NCBI RefSeq assembly: GCF_000425625.1 | Contig: NZ_AUDU01000053.1 | Coordinates: 1 to 64,000, forward strand | DNA: 64,000 nt | Direction of reading: 5' to 3' | DNA from: Stutzerimonas azotifigens DSM 17556 | GTDB lineage: Bacteria > Pseudomonadota > Gammaproteobacteria > Pseudomonadales > Pseudomonadaceae | Shown: piece by piece, positions 1-8,515 of the stretch | Position numbering within the stretch: position 1 is the first letter of the stretch | Layout: each line of letters starts with the position of its first letter | Notes under the pieces: model-generated | Databases searched by the model: none | What the model saw: the letters and a program-made list of their open reading frames with translations, nothing else | What the model was told of the DNA's origin: nothing | Made by a program: the position numbers and the translations under genes

Positions 1-30
1 TTCGCGGTCGAGACCCCGACAGGCCGGCCC

Positions 31-54
31 TTCGCGAGCAAGCTCGCTCCTACG
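31..54. repeat. REP palindrome
   Basis: TTCGCGAGCAAGCTCGCTCC is a short imperfect palindrome of the common Pseudomonas REP type. The first 15 bases of the window (TTCGCGGTCGAGACC) match the arm of a second REP family seen again at 54901 and 55035. It lies just beyond the 3' end of the first gene of the hydroxyproline island. Confidence 0.7.
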
Positions 55-74
55 GCAGGGGCGTGCGGGCCGTG

Positions 75-1079
75 CTAGTCCAGCAGCGCCTTGAGCTCGG
101 CGTAGAGCGCATCCGGGATTTCCACGCCGTCGCGTTGGGTGCGCTCGCGGGCTTCGTAGCGGCGCTGTGACGGCAGCCGCGCGCCCTGGCCCTGGATCGC
201 TTCGAACAGGGCCTCGGCGCGCGCCAGGTGCTGGTCGGCGTCGGGCCCGAGGATGCGTCCGGGGTCGATGGCGATGATCAGCTCGCCGCCAAAGGGCGCC
301 GATTTGGTGCCGGCGTCGAAGGCGATGGACTCGGCGCTGGTCATGTCGCCGATCAGCGGCCCGGCGAGCAGTTCGACCATGGCCGCCAGCGCCGAGCCCT
401 TGTGCCCGCCGAAGGTCAGCATGGCGCCGTTCAGTGCCTCTTCGGCGCAGGTGGTCGGCCGGCCCTCGGCGTCGATGCCCCAGCCTTCCGGAATCGCCTT
501 GCCGGCGCGCCGGTGCAGCTCGATCTCGCCGCGCGCCACGGCGCTGGTGGCGAAGTCGAAGATGAACGGCAGCCCGTCCGGGCGCGGCCAGCCGAAGGCG
601 ATCGGGTTGGTGCCGAACACCGGCTTGCGGCCGCCGGCCGGCGCCACCCAGGCGTGGCTTGGGGTGCAGGCGAGCGCCACCAGGCCCTCGGCGGTCAGCG
701 CCTCCATCTCCGCCCAGAGCGCGGAAAAATGCACGCAGTTGTTGATCGCCAGGATGGCGATGCCCTGCTGCCGCGCCTTCTTCACCAGCAGAGGCAACCC
801 GGCGCGGAACGGCACCTGGGCGAAGCCGCCGCCGGCGTCGACGCGCACCACCGAAGGCGCCTGATCGACCACTTGCGGCTCCGCGTCCGCCGACACCTTG
901 CCGGCCTTCAGCGTGGCGATGCAGCCGAGCAGCCGGTAGATGCCGTGGGAGGCGCACTCGTCGCGCTCGCCGGCGACCATGGTCTCGGCTATGGCTTGCA
1001 CGTAGGGCTCGGAAAAGCCGTGCCGGCGCAGCACGCGCTGGGCCAGGTCACGGACGTCTTGCAGGCTCAATCGGGCCAT
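75..1079 (-). CDS. Malate/lactate dehydrogenase-family imine reductase (DpkA-like)
   Basis: A 334-residue NAD(P)H-dependent oxidoreductase of the LDH2/malate-sulfolactate dehydrogenase family. DpkA members of this family reduce delta1-pyrroline-2-carboxylate to L-proline and delta1-piperideine-2-carboxylate to L-pipecolate in the cytosol. Visible landmarks are the conserved S45-H46-G47, the NNCVHFSALW stretch with H117, and FGTNP near 156-160. It is the last gene of the unit that starts with the deaminase at 6603. From memory, PA1252 of P. aeruginosa sits at the same place in the same cluster. In context it would finish 3-hydroxyproline breakdown, because both 3-hydroxyproline dehydratases yield pyrroline-2-carboxylate. 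The family is clear; the exact substrate (proline versus lysine-derived imine) is inferred from neighbours. Confidence 0.82.
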   Translation of the reverse strand: MARLSLQDVRDLAQRVLRRHGFSEPYVQAIAETMVAGERDECASHGIYRLLGCIATLKAGKVSADAEPQVVDQAPSVVRVDAGGGFAQVPFRAGLPLLVKKARQQGIAILAINNCVHFSALWAEMEALTAEGLVALACTPSHAWVAPAGGRKPVFGTNPIAFGWPRPDGLPFIFDFATSAVARGEIELHRRAGKAIPEGWGIDAEGRPTTCAEEALNGAMLTFGGHKGSALAAMVELLAGPLIGDMTSAESIAFDAGTKSAPFGGELIIAIDPGRILGPDADQHLARAEALFEAIQGQGARLPSQRRYEARERTQRDGVEIPDALYAELKALLD

Positions 1080-1100
1080 GCTGTTGCTCCTGTCTGAGGT

Positions 1101-2684
1101 TCAGGCGAGGGCTTCGCGTGTGCTGCGGCCGTCCACCAGCCGCGCGATGCCCAGCGGGTTGGCATTCTTCAGTGCGTCGGGCAGCAGGGCGTCGGGCATG
1201 TTCTGGTAGCACACCGGACGCAGGAAGCGCTCGATCGCCAGGGTCCCGACCGAGCTGCCGCGCGGATCGGAGGTGGCCGGGTAGGGGCCGCCGTGGACCA
1301 TGGCGTCGCACACCTCGACGCCGGTGGGGTAGCCGTTGACCAGCAGCCGCCCGGCCTTCTGCTCGAGCTGGGCGACCAGCCCGGCGCACCCGCGCAGGTC
1401 TTCGGGCTCGGCGATCAGGGTGGCGGTGAGCTGCCCGTGCAGGATCGCCAGCGCGCGCTGCAGCTCGGCCTCGTCGGCCAGCTCGACGACGATCGTGGTC
1501 GGGCCGAAGACCTCCTCCTGCAGCAGCGGGTCGCCTTCGAGCAGCAGGCTCGCCTGTGCCTGGAACAGCTGCGGTTCGGCCTGCCCGCCCTGCTGCGGGC
1601 GCCCGGCCAGGCGGGTGACGCCCGGGTGTTCGGCCAGCCGCGCGACGCCCTCGGCGTAGTGCCTGAGCGTGCCGGCGTTGAGCATGGTCTGCGCCGGCTG
1701 CTCGCCCATCAGCCGGGTCAGGGCCTGCAGGAAACGGCCGAACGCCGGCGAACGCACGCCGAGCACCAGGCCGGGGTTGGTGCAGAACTGGCCGCAGCCG
1801 AGCGTCACCGAGGCGGTCAGCTCGTTGGCGATGTTCTCGCCGCGGGTCTCCAGCGCCTGCGGCAGCAGGATCACCGGGTTGATGCTGGACATCTCGGCGA
1901 ACACCGGGATCGGCTGCGGCCGTGCCGCGGCCAGGTCGCACAGCGCGCGGCCGCCGCGCAGCGAACCGGTGAAGCCGACCGCCTGGATCGCCGGGTGCCT
2001 GACCAGGTCCTGGCCGACCCAGTCGCCATAGACCAGATTGAACACCCCGGCCGGCATGACGGTCTTCTCGGCGGCGCGCAGAATGGCGTCGGCCACGCAC
2101 TCGGCGGTCGCCAGGTGCCCGCCGTGGGCCTTGAACACCACGGGGCAGCCGGCCGCCAGCGCCGCGGCGGTGTCGCCGCCGGCGGCGGAGAAGGCCAGCG
2201 GGAAGTTGCTGGCGCCGAATACCGCCACCGGGCCGAGGCCGATGCGGCACTGGCGCAGGTCCGGGCGCGGCAGCGGCTTGCGCTCGGGCAGCGCGCGGTC
2301 GATGCGCGCGCCATGGAAATCGCCGCGCCGCAGCACCTCGGCGAACAGCCGCATCTGCCCGCTGGTGCGCGCCCGCTCGCCCTGGATGCGCCCGGCCGGC
2401 AGCGCGGTCTCGCGGCAGACCAGGGCGACGAAGTCTTCGCCGAGCGCGTCCAGTTCGGCCGCGATGGCGTCGAGAAATTGCGCCCGGCGCTCGGCCGGCA
2501 GGTTGCGGTACGCCGGGTAGGCCGCCGCGGCGGCCTCGGCGGCGGCGCCAACTTCTTCCGGGGTGGCCTCGAGGAACGAATAGGGCAGAGCCTCGCCGCT
2601 GGCGGCGTCGAGGCTCTGCAGGGTGACCGTGCTGCGGCCGCTGCGCGCGCCGCCGATGTAGTTGTGGCCGAGGATGTCGGGCAT
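1101..2684 (-). CDS. lhpG: 2-oxoglutarate semialdehyde dehydrogenase
   Basis: A 527-residue aldehyde dehydrogenase that would oxidise 2-oxoglutarate semialdehyde (2,5-dioxopentanoate) to 2-oxoglutarate, the last step of trans-4-hydroxyproline catabolism. Visible catalytic elements are N160 (GASNFPLAF), K185, the GFTGS loop near 237-241, E264 (VFAEMSSINP) and nucleophile C301 (GQFCTNPG). The start was placed at the ATG at 2684 (MPDILGHNYIGG) because GAGGA lies just upstream; a longer open frame reaches into the transporter gene and is not supported. It lies between the TRAP permease and the imine reductase, in the unit headed by the deaminase that produces its substrate. The lhpG symbol follows hydroxyproline-pathway naming recalled from the literature. 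Confidence 0.88.
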   Translation of the reverse strand: MPDILGHNYIGGARSGRSTVTLQSLDAASGEALPYSFLEATPEEVGAAAEAAAAAYPAYRNLPAERRAQFLDAIAAELDALGEDFVALVCRETALPAGRIQGERARTSGQMRLFAEVLRRGDFHGARIDRALPERKPLPRPDLRQCRIGLGPVAVFGASNFPLAFSAAGGDTAAALAAGCPVVFKAHGGHLATAECVADAILRAAEKTVMPAGVFNLVYGDWVGQDLVRHPAIQAVGFTGSLRGGRALCDLAAARPQPIPVFAEMSSINPVILLPQALETRGENIANELTASVTLGCGQFCTNPGLVLGVRSPAFGRFLQALTRLMGEQPAQTMLNAGTLRHYAEGVARLAEHPGVTRLAGRPQQGGQAEPQLFQAQASLLLEGDPLLQEEVFGPTTIVVELADEAELQRALAILHGQLTATLIAEPEDLRGCAGLVAQLEQKAGRLLVNGYPTGVEVCDAMVHGGPYPATSDPRGSSVGTLAIERFLRPVCYQNMPDALLPDALKNANPLGIARLVDGRSTREALA

Positions 2685-2709
2685 GTCGGTGTCCTCTTTC
2701 TTGTCGGTT

Positions 2710-4020
2710 TCAGAACAGCTGCCGCGGCAGCCAGGTGGCGAGGTCGGGCCAGGCCAGGATGATCGCGAACAGCAGCAGTTGGATGGCGATGAAGGGCAGC
2801 ACCCCCTTGTACATGTCACCGTATCCCATGTCCGGCGGGGCGATCGACTTCAGGTAGAAGATCGAGGGCGCCAGCGGCGGCGTCAGGTAGGACGTCTGCA
2901 CCACCACCATGAACATGACCGCGAACCAGATCGGGTCGATCCCGGCCGCCTTGACCAGCGGCATGAAGATCGGCACGAAGATCAGCACGATGGAGATCCA
3001 GTCCAGCACCATGCCGGCCAGCAGTACGATCAGCATCAGTGCCAGGATCAGCCAGTAGGGGCCGAGGGCCAGGTCGCGCATGAAGTCGGCGAGCAGCCAG
3101 CCGCCGCCGGCGGCGGCGAAGATGCCGGTGAACATGGTGCCGCCGGCGACGATGAGCATGATCATCGCGGTGATGCGGATGGTCGCCACCAGTGCCTCGG
3201 CCAGCCGCGCCAGGCTCAGCTCGCGGAAGCACAGCGCCAGCAGCGCGGCGCCGAAGGCACCGACCGCCGCCGATTCGGTGGGCGAGGCGATCCCGGCGAG
3301 CATCGAGCCGAGCACGGCGAAGATCAGCAGGAACGGCGGCAGCAGCGCCTGCAGGGTGACCTTCAGCTTCTCGGCCAGCGGCACGGCTTGCAGCTCCGGC
3401 ACCGGCGGTGCCAGGCTCGGGGTGATCAGGCAGCGCACACCGATGTAGACCAGGAACAGCACCAACATCAGCAGGCCGGGGAACAGGGTCGCGGCGAACA
3501 GCTGGCCGATGGAGAGCTGCGCCATCGAGGCGTAGACCACCACGATCACCGACGGCGGGATGATGGTGCCCAGCGAGCCGCCGGCGCAGATGGTGCCGGC
3601 GCTCAGCGAGCGGTCGTAGCCGTACTTGGCCATGGCCGGGATCGCCATCATGCCGACCACGATCTCCACCGCGCCGACGATGCCGGAGCTGGCGGCGAAG
3701 ATGCCGCACATCAGCATGGTGGACACCGCCAGGCCACCGGGGAAACCGCCCAGCCACAGCTGCAGCGCCTGGTACAGCCGGCGCGCCAGGCCGCTGCGCT
3801 CGAGAATCGCGCCCATCAGCACGAACAGCGGGATGGCCGACAGGGTGAAGTTGGTCGAGGCCTGCAGCAGCGCGCCGAACATCTGCTGGAAGATGTTCTC
3901 GCCGAACAGCAGCAGGCCGAACAGCGCCGAGACGCTGATCAGCGAAAAGGACACCGGGATGCCCAGGAAGATGAACAGGAACAGCAGGGCGAACATCAGC
4001 AGCGGCAGGAAATCGCTCAT
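2710..4020 (-). CDS. TRAP transporter large permease (DctM family)
   Basis: A 436-residue very hydrophobic protein with about a dozen predicted membrane segments, of the DctM/TRAP large-subunit family. It forms the sodium-driven channel of a tripartite ATP-independent periplasmic transporter in the inner membrane. It begins MSDFLPLLMFALLFLFIFLG. Its ATG overlaps the stop codon of the small permease (ATGA at 4020-4017), so the two are translationally coupled. The matching periplasmic receptor is two genes upstream. Placement between the deaminase and the semialdehyde dehydrogenase suggests a substrate that feeds this pathway, such as hydroxyproline or an intermediate, but the sequence does not identify the ligand. 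Confidence 0.93.
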   Translation of the reverse strand: MSDFLPLLMFALLFLFIFLGIPVSFSLISVSALFGLLLFGENIFQQMFGALLQASTNFTLSAIPLFVLMGAILERSGLARRLYQALQLWLGGFPGGLAVSTMLMCGIFAASSGIVGAVEIVVGMMAIPAMAKYGYDRSLSAGTICAGGSLGTIIPPSVIVVVYASMAQLSIGQLFAATLFPGLLMLVLFLVYIGVRCLITPSLAPPVPELQAVPLAEKLKVTLQALLPPFLLIFAVLGSMLAGIASPTESAAVGAFGAALLALCFRELSLARLAEALVATIRITAMIMLIVAGGTMFTGIFAAAGGGWLLADFMRDLALGPYWLILALMLIVLLAGMVLDWISIVLIFVPIFMPLVKAAGIDPIWFAVMFMVVVQTSYLTPPLAPSIFYLKSIAPPDMGYGDMYKGVLPFIAIQLLLFAIILAWPDLATWLPRQLF

Positions 4021-4526
4021 TCCGCTTCTCCCGCGCCGGGCTGCTTGCTGCCGGCGATGAAGTGGCAGGCGTCGATCAGCACCTGCAGCGTCAGCGCCGC
4101 CAGGCCGATCGCCAGGGCGCTGTAGAACGGCCACATGACCGGGGCCCAGGGGCTGACATGCTCCACTTCGCCGCTGACGAAGGCATGCCAGGTGCGCTTG
4201 CCGGCGACCCAGGTCAGCGCGCCGAGGATGGGCGCCAGCAGCAACAGGTAGAAGGCGGCGTTGATCCCGCGCTGCAGTGCCGGCTTCAGCCGCGTGGCGA
4301 GAAAGTCGATGCGCACGTGCGCCTCCACCTTCAGCGCGTAGGCGCAGCCGAGGATGAACATCGCGCCGTTGAGCATGTAGGACACGTCGAACGCCCAGAG
4401 CGTGGGGGCATTGAGCACGTAGCGGGAGAACACCTCGTACATCATCGCCAGCACCAGCAGCGCGGCCATCAGCGCCGCGACCCAGAGCAGGGCCGTGGCC
4501 GGCCAGTCGAAACAGTCGCGCTTCAT
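4017..4526 (-). CDS. TRAP transporter small permease (DctQ family)
   Basis: A 169-residue protein with four hydrophobic segments, the size and layout of DctQ-type TRAP small subunits. It pairs with the large permease in the inner membrane. It overlaps the next gene by four bases. It is preceded by a strong stem-loop (4539-4562) that separates it from the receptor gene. Motifs such as VFSRYVLNAP and RIDFLATRL are typical of the family. Its substrate follows that of the receptor and is not known. Confidence 0.9.
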   Translation of the reverse strand: MKRDCFDWPATALLWVAALMAALLVLAMMYEVFSRYVLNAPTLWAFDVSYMLNGAMFILGCAYALKVEAHVRIDFLATRLKPALQRGINAAFYLLLLAPILGALTWVAGKRTWHAFVSGEVEHVSPWAPVMWPFYSALAIGLAALTLQVLIDACHFIAGSKQPGAGEAE

Positions 4527-4538
4527 GACTCCTCCGTG

Positions 4539-4562
4539 CCGGCCACCGCTACCGGTGGCCGG
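4539..4562 (-). promoter_or_regulatory. Intercistronic stem-loop after TRAP receptor gene
   Basis: CCGGCCACCG, loop CTAC, then CGGTGGCCGG: a perfect 10-bp stem with a 4-base loop between dctP and dctQ, with no T-run after it. Such hairpins commonly protect the 3' end of binding-protein mRNA and let it accumulate over permease message. The function here is inferred from position. Confidence 0.6.
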
Positions 4563-4571
4563 GCAATACGG

Positions 4572-5621
4572 TCAGTGGCGGTAGAGGTAGGACGAGTTCT
4601 CGGACCAGCGCTGCATGTAGCCGCGGTAGTCATCGAAGATCGCCTTGGCGTCGGTCTTGCCCTGCGGGCGCGCCTCGATCTGCGCGGCGACCAGCTCGTT
4701 GCCGCGGCGCGCCAGCTCCTCGATGACTTCAGGCTGCAGGCGGACGATCTCCACGCCGGCGTCCTTGTAGGTCTGCATGGCCTTCATGTCGGCGTCGAGG
4801 AAGTGGATGTAGCTCTGCAGCGTGGTCAGCTTGGCCGCCGCCTCGAGCTTGGCCTGCACGTCCTCGTCGAGCGCGTCCCAGGTCTTCTGCGCCATGAAGA
4901 ATTCCCAGACGAAGGACGGCTGGTGCACGCCGGGGGTGAGGATGTAGGGCGCCACCTCGTGGAAGCCCTCGGTCAGGTTGGCCCCCGGCGTCGCCCATTC
5001 CACCGCGTCCACGCCCTTGCGCTGCAGCAGGGTGTAGATCTCGCCCGGCGGCACCACCGTGGGCGCGCCGCCGACCTGCTTGACCACTTCGGCCCAGGCG
5101 CCGGCGGTGCGGTACTTCAGGCCCTTGAAGTCGTCCAGCGACTCGATCTTCTTGTTGGCGTGGGCGAGGATCTCGGTGCTGCCGACGCCGACCACCAGGG
5201 TGTGCAGGCCCATCTCCTTCTCGCGATGCTCCTGCAGGTACTTCAGGCCGTTGCCCTCGTACAGCCAGGACAGCGTCTCCTCGCCGGACATGCCGCCCGG
5301 GTAGCTGGCGAACACGCTGTTGAGCGGGTCCTGGTTGACCAGGAAGGTGGGCGTCGAATGCCCGGCCTTGAGCACGCCGTTCTGCACCGACTCGTAGACC
5401 TGCAGCGCCGGCACGATGACGCCGGCGCCGACCGGGCGGATCTTCACCTCGCCGTCGGTGAGCAGCTCGGCGTTCCTGGCGAAGCGCACCAGGAAGTTCT
5501 CGAAGAAGAAGCTGCCTTCCGGCACCGAGGTGGGCACCGTGTAGGTCTCGGCGGCCTGCGTGCCGGCGCAGGCCAGCGCCAGGCCCAGTGCCGCCAGCAG
5601 TTTGGTTTTTCTCGTACGCAT
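4572..5621 (-). CDS. TRAP transporter periplasmic receptor (DctP family)
   Basis: A 349-residue solute-binding protein with a signal peptide of about 23 residues (MRTRKTKLLAALGLALACAG). It captures substrate in the periplasm for the two permeases that follow. The conserved ligand-arginine region reads FKGLKYRTAGAWAEV, and downstream VEWATPGANL and SYIHF-type helices fit DctP receptors. The order receptor, small permease, large permease is standard. The gene is embedded in the hydroxyproline island directly after the deaminase, whereas the P. aeruginosa island as I remember it (PA1252-PA1268) has no TRAP genes at this point. Ligand unknown; a hydroxyproline isomer or a keto/imino acid is a guess from context. 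Confidence 0.88.
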   Translation of the reverse strand: MRTRKTKLLAALGLALACAGTQAAETYTVPTSVPEGSFFFENFLVRFARNAELLTDGEVKIRPVGAGVIVPALQVYESVQNGVLKAGHSTPTFLVNQDPLNSVFASYPGGMSGEETLSWLYEGNGLKYLQEHREKEMGLHTLVVGVGSTEILAHANKKIESLDDFKGLKYRTAGAWAEVVKQVGGAPTVVPPGEIYTLLQRKGVDAVEWATPGANLTEGFHEVAPYILTPGVHQPSFVWEFFMAQKTWDALDEDVQAKLEAAAKLTTLQSYIHFLDADMKAMQTYKDAGVEIVRLQPEVIEELARRGNELVAAQIEARPQGKTDAKAIFDDYRGYMQRWSENSSYLYRH

Positions 5622-5646
5622 GGGTGAAACCTCCCTTTGGGTTAGG

Positions 5647-5672
5647 CGCCTGCCGGCGACGGCCGGCAGGCG
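5647..5672 (-). promoter_or_regulatory. Intercistronic stem-loop between deaminase and TRAP receptor
   Basis: CGCCTGCCGGC, loop GACG, GCCGGCAGGCG: a perfect 11-bp stem without a following T-run, between the deaminase stop and the receptor start. It could be an mRNA-stabilising or weak termination structure. Confidence 0.55.
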
Positions 5673-5685
5673 TGCAGGCGGGCGC

Positions 5686-6603
5686 TCAGAGGCCGACGTC
5701 GGGCAGCGCCGGGCGGTTGGCCATGGCCTTGGCCATGATCCGCTCGACGAACTGGCGGTCGGCGTCCGGCAGGGCCAGGCGCGGCGGGCGGGTCAGGGCG
5801 CTGCCGCGGCCGGCGATGGCTTCGCAGAGCTTGATGCACTGCACTAGGTCGGCGCGGGCGTCGAGGTGGAGGATCGGCATCAGCCATTCGTAGATCGGCA
5901 TGGCCTCGGCGAAGCGCCCGGCCTTGGCCAGGCGGAAGATGGTCTCGCCTTCCTTGGGGAACACGTTGGACATGCCCGAGACCCAGCCCTCGGCGCCGAC
6001 CGCGATGCTCTCGAGCACCACGTCGTCGAGCCCGGCGAACAGCACGAAGCGGTCGCCGACCTCGTTGCGCACGTCGATGAAGCGGCGGGTGTCGCCGGAG
6101 GAGTCCTTGAAGCAGACCACGTTGTCGCAGTCGGCCAGGGAGATGAGGATGTCCGGGGTGACGTCGTTCTTGTAGATCGGCGGGTTGTTGTAAACCATCA
6201 GCGGCACGTCGGCGTTCTTCGCCACGTAGCGGTAGTGCTCGGCGGTCTCGAACGGCTTGGAGCCGTACACCAGCGCCGGCATCAGCATCACGCCGTCGAC
6301 CCCGGCCTTCTTCACCGCGTTGGCCACCTTGGCCGCCTGCACACTGGTGAACTCGGCGACGCCGCAGATCACCGGCACGCGCCCGGCCGCGGCATCCACC
6401 GCGACCTCGGTGACGGCGATCTTCTCTTCGGTGGTCAGCGAGGTGTTCTCGCCGACCGAGCCGCATACCACCAGCCCAGATACCCCGTCACGCACGACGT
6501 TGGAAATCACCTGATGGGTCTTTTCCAGGTTGACCGAAAAATCCTCGTTGAACTGGGTGGTCACCGCGGGGAACACGCCGCTCCAGCTTACCGGTCTGCT
6601 CAT
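5686..6603 (-). CDS. lhpC: Delta1-pyrroline-4-hydroxy-2-carboxylate deaminase
   Basis: A 305-residue DapA/N-acetylneuraminate-lyase superfamily TIM barrel. In hydroxyproline catabolism this enzyme converts delta1-pyrroline-4-hydroxy-2-carboxylate to 2-oxoglutarate semialdehyde plus ammonia. The Schiff-base lysine is K166 (NVVCFKDSSG) and the partner tyrosine is Y138 (LMVYNNPP); CGSVGENTSL near 47-56 is the substrate-carboxylate loop. The ATG at 6603 follows TGGAGAG. It is the first gene of the unit containing the TRAP transporter, the semialdehyde dehydrogenase and the imine reductase. A 15-bp palindrome lies 23 bp upstream of the start, suggesting GntR control. The call rests on family plus neighbours. 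Confidence 0.88.
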   Translation of the reverse strand: MSRPVSWSGVFPAVTTQFNEDFSVNLEKTHQVISNVVRDGVSGLVVCGSVGENTSLTTEEKIAVTEVAVDAAAGRVPVICGVAEFTSVQAAKVANAVKKAGVDGVMLMPALVYGSKPFETAEHYRYVAKNADVPLMVYNNPPIYKNDVTPDILISLADCDNVVCFKDSSGDTRRFIDVRNEVGDRFVLFAGLDDVVLESIAVGAEGWVSGMSNVFPKEGETIFRLAKAGRFAEAMPIYEWLMPILHLDARADLVQCIKLCEAIAGRGSALTRPPRLALPDADRQFVERIMAKAMANRPALPDVGL

Positions 6604-6625
6604 GATTCGTTCTCTCCAGATATAA

Positions 6626-6640
6626 GGTATTTCGTATACG
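6626..6640. promoter_or_regulatory. Putative GntR operator upstream of the deaminase unit
   Basis: GGTATT-TCG-TATACG. It has the same 6-3-6 architecture as the perfect palindrome upstream of the GntR gene (18114-18128) and the near-perfect one at 12500-12514. It lies 23 bp upstream of the deaminase start codon, where a repressor would block transcription. Confidence 0.6.
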
Positions 6641-6679
6641 CATCAATCGGGGCATAAGTGCCCTTGGGTCTTCGATGAC

Positions 6680-6698
6680 GGCCGGCGGGTCGCCGGCC
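6680..6698. other. Stem-loop after the proline-racemase-family gene
   Basis: GGCCGGCG, loop GGT, CGCCGGCC: a perfect 8-bp stem between two transcription units, without a T-run. It may limit read-through from the ABC/AcnX unit into the deaminase unit. Confidence 0.4.
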
Positions 6699-6745
6699 GG
6701 GTGGGCCCTCCGCTTGTGGCGGGTGGCCGCGAACTCAGGGTGAAC

Positions 6746-7783
6746 TCAGCTGGCGCCCGCCATCGGCCAGGTGTCGGCGATGCGGTAGCCCTGCGGCCAG
6801 GGATCGTCCGGGTCGAGCAGCAGCTGGTGGGTGCCGGTGATCCAGGCGCGCCCGGAAATGCACGGGTAGATCGCCGGGCGGCCGGCCAGCTCGGTCAGCG
6901 AGTCGATGTGGCAGTGAAATTCCGAGCCGATGATTGAGCGCCCGACGAAGCGTTCGCCGACCGCCAGCTGGCCCCTGGCGTGCAGCACCGCCATGCGCGC
7001 CGAGCAGCCGGTACCGGTCGGCGAGCGGTCGATTTTGCCGGGGCGGATCACCACCGCGTTGGCGCCGGTGACCACGCCGTGCTCGCGCACCACCGGCGCG
7101 GCGATCTGGCAGAAGGAGATGTGCGCCCAGTCCGGGTTGGTCGGGTGCACGAAGCCGAGCTGCTCGTTGGCCGCGCGGGTGATCTTCATGCCGATGGCGA
7201 CCAGGTCGGCGGCCTCGTCGGCGCGGATGGCGAAGCCCAGCGCCTGGGCGTCGGCGATGACGAAGCTGTCGCCGCCGTAGGCGGTGTCGACCTTCAGGGT
7301 GCCGAGCCCCTCGACCTCGACATGGGCGTCCAGCCGGTCGGCGAAGGACGGCACGTTGCGCACGGTGACCCGCTCGGTCTTGCCGGCGCGGCACTGGGCG
7401 ACCACCTCGATCAGCCCGCCGGGCGCCTCCAGGGTCAGCCGGGTTTCCGGCTCGGTCATCGGCAGGATGCCGCTGTCCAGCAGCACGGTGGCCACGCACA
7501 GCGAGTTGGAGCCGGACATCGGCGGGGTGTCGGCCGGCTCCATGATGATCCAGGCCATCTGCGCGCGCGGATCCTTGGGCGGCACCAGCAGGTTGACGTG
7601 ACGGAACACGCCGCCGCGCGGCTCGTTGAGTACGAAGTTGCGCAGCGTCTCGTCCTGCGCGATCCAGCGCGACTGTTCCCATACCGTATCGCCGGGCGGC
7701 GGGGCGACGCCACCGACGATGACGTCGCCGACCTCGCCCTCGGCGTGGCAGCTGACCACATGAACGACCTTGCTCGAGCGCAC
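6746..7783 (-). CDS. Proline racemase superfamily protein with substituted active-site cysteines
   Basis: A 345-residue member of the family that includes hydroxyproline epimerase, proline racemase and trans-3-hydroxyproline dehydratase. The usual enzyme has two cysteines, in MCGHG and in PCGTG. Here they read MSGSN (Ser90) and PTGTG (Thr257), with a cysteine four residues further on (C261). Thr at the second site is typical of trans-3-hydroxyproline dehydratases; Ser at the first is found in some other subgroups. Dehydratase or epimerase activity on a 3-hydroxyproline is therefore likely but undecided. The start is GTG at 7783, preceded by TAGGAGA. It is the last gene of the ABC/AcnX unit; PA1255 of P. 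aeruginosa is, from memory, the syntenic gene. Confidence 0.75.
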   Translation of the reverse strand: MRSSKVVHVVSCHAEGEVGDVIVGGVAPPPGDTVWEQSRWIAQDETLRNFVLNEPRGGVFRHVNLLVPPKDPRAQMAWIIMEPADTPPMSGSNSLCVATVLLDSGILPMTEPETRLTLEAPGGLIEVVAQCRAGKTERVTVRNVPSFADRLDAHVEVEGLGTLKVDTAYGGDSFVIADAQALGFAIRADEAADLVAIGMKITRAANEQLGFVHPTNPDWAHISFCQIAAPVVREHGVVTGANAVVIRPGKIDRSPTGTGCSARMAVLHARGQLAVGERFVGRSIIGSEFHCHIDSLTELAGRPAIYPCISGRAWITGTHQLLLDPDDPWPQGYRIADTWPMAGAS

Positions 7784-7792
7784 GGCAGTCTC

Positions 7793-8515
7793 CTAGATGA
7801 CCGATTTGAGGAAGGCGGCGGTTTCCGGCTTCTGCGGGTTGCCGATAACCTGGTCCGGGGTGCCGATCTCGTGCACCACGCCGTCGCGGAAGAACGCCAC
7901 GCGGTCGGACACCTCGCGGGCGAAGGGAATCTCGTGGGTCACCAGGACCATGGTCATGCCGTCCTCGGCGAGCATGCGCATGGTGTCCAGCACCTCGCCC
8001 ACCAGCTGCGGATCGAGCGCCGAGGTGGCCTCGTCGAACAGCATGTAGTCGGGCGACATGGCCAGCGCGCGGGCGATCGCCATGCGCTGCTGCTGGCCGC
8101 CGGAGAGCTTGCCGGGAAACACCTTGAGCTTGTCGCCCAGGCCGACGCTCTCCAGCTGCCTGACCGCCATCGCCTCGGCCTCGGCCTTGGACTTGCCGAG
8201 CACCTTGCACGGCGCCAGCATCACGTTCTCCAGCACGGTGAGGTGCGGGAAGGCGTTCCACTGCTGGAAGACGATGCCGATCTTCTGCCGCAGCCTGTTG
8301 AGGTCGGTGCCGCGCGCATGCACCTCGGTGCCGTCGACGCGGATGCTGCCCTGCTGGATCGGCTCCAGGCCGTTGATGCACATCAGCAGGGTCGACTTGC
8401 CCGAGCCCGAGCCGCCGATGATCGACACCACCTCGCCCTTGTTCACCGTCAGGCTGACCCCCTTGACCACCTCGAGGTCGCCGAAGGATTTGTGCACGTT
8501 CTCGATCTCAATCAT
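7793..8515 (-). CDS. Amino-acid ABC transporter ATP-binding protein
   Basis: A 240-residue ATPase of the polar-amino-acid uptake family (GlnQ/HisP type). Walker A reads GGSGSGKST near 34-42, the signature LSGGQQQRMAIARALA lies in the middle, and Walker B with switch reads MLFDEATSALDP. It powers the importer formed by the two permeases and the binding protein in the same unit. Its start overlaps the upstream permease by eight bases. Position inside the island suggests hydroxyproline uptake, as reported for the homologous P. aeruginosa cluster. Confidence 0.93.
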   Translation of the reverse strand: MIEIENVHKSFGDLEVVKGVSLTVNKGEVVSIIGGSGSGKSTLLMCINGLEPIQQGSIRVDGTEVHARGTDLNRLRQKIGIVFQQWNAFPHLTVLENVMLAPCKVLGKSKAEAEAMAVRQLESVGLGDKLKVFPGKLSGGQQQRMAIARALAMSPDYMLFDEATSALDPQLVGEVLDTMRMLAEDGMTMVLVTHEIPFAREVSDRVAFFRDGVVHEIGTPDQVIGNPQKPETAAFLKSVI

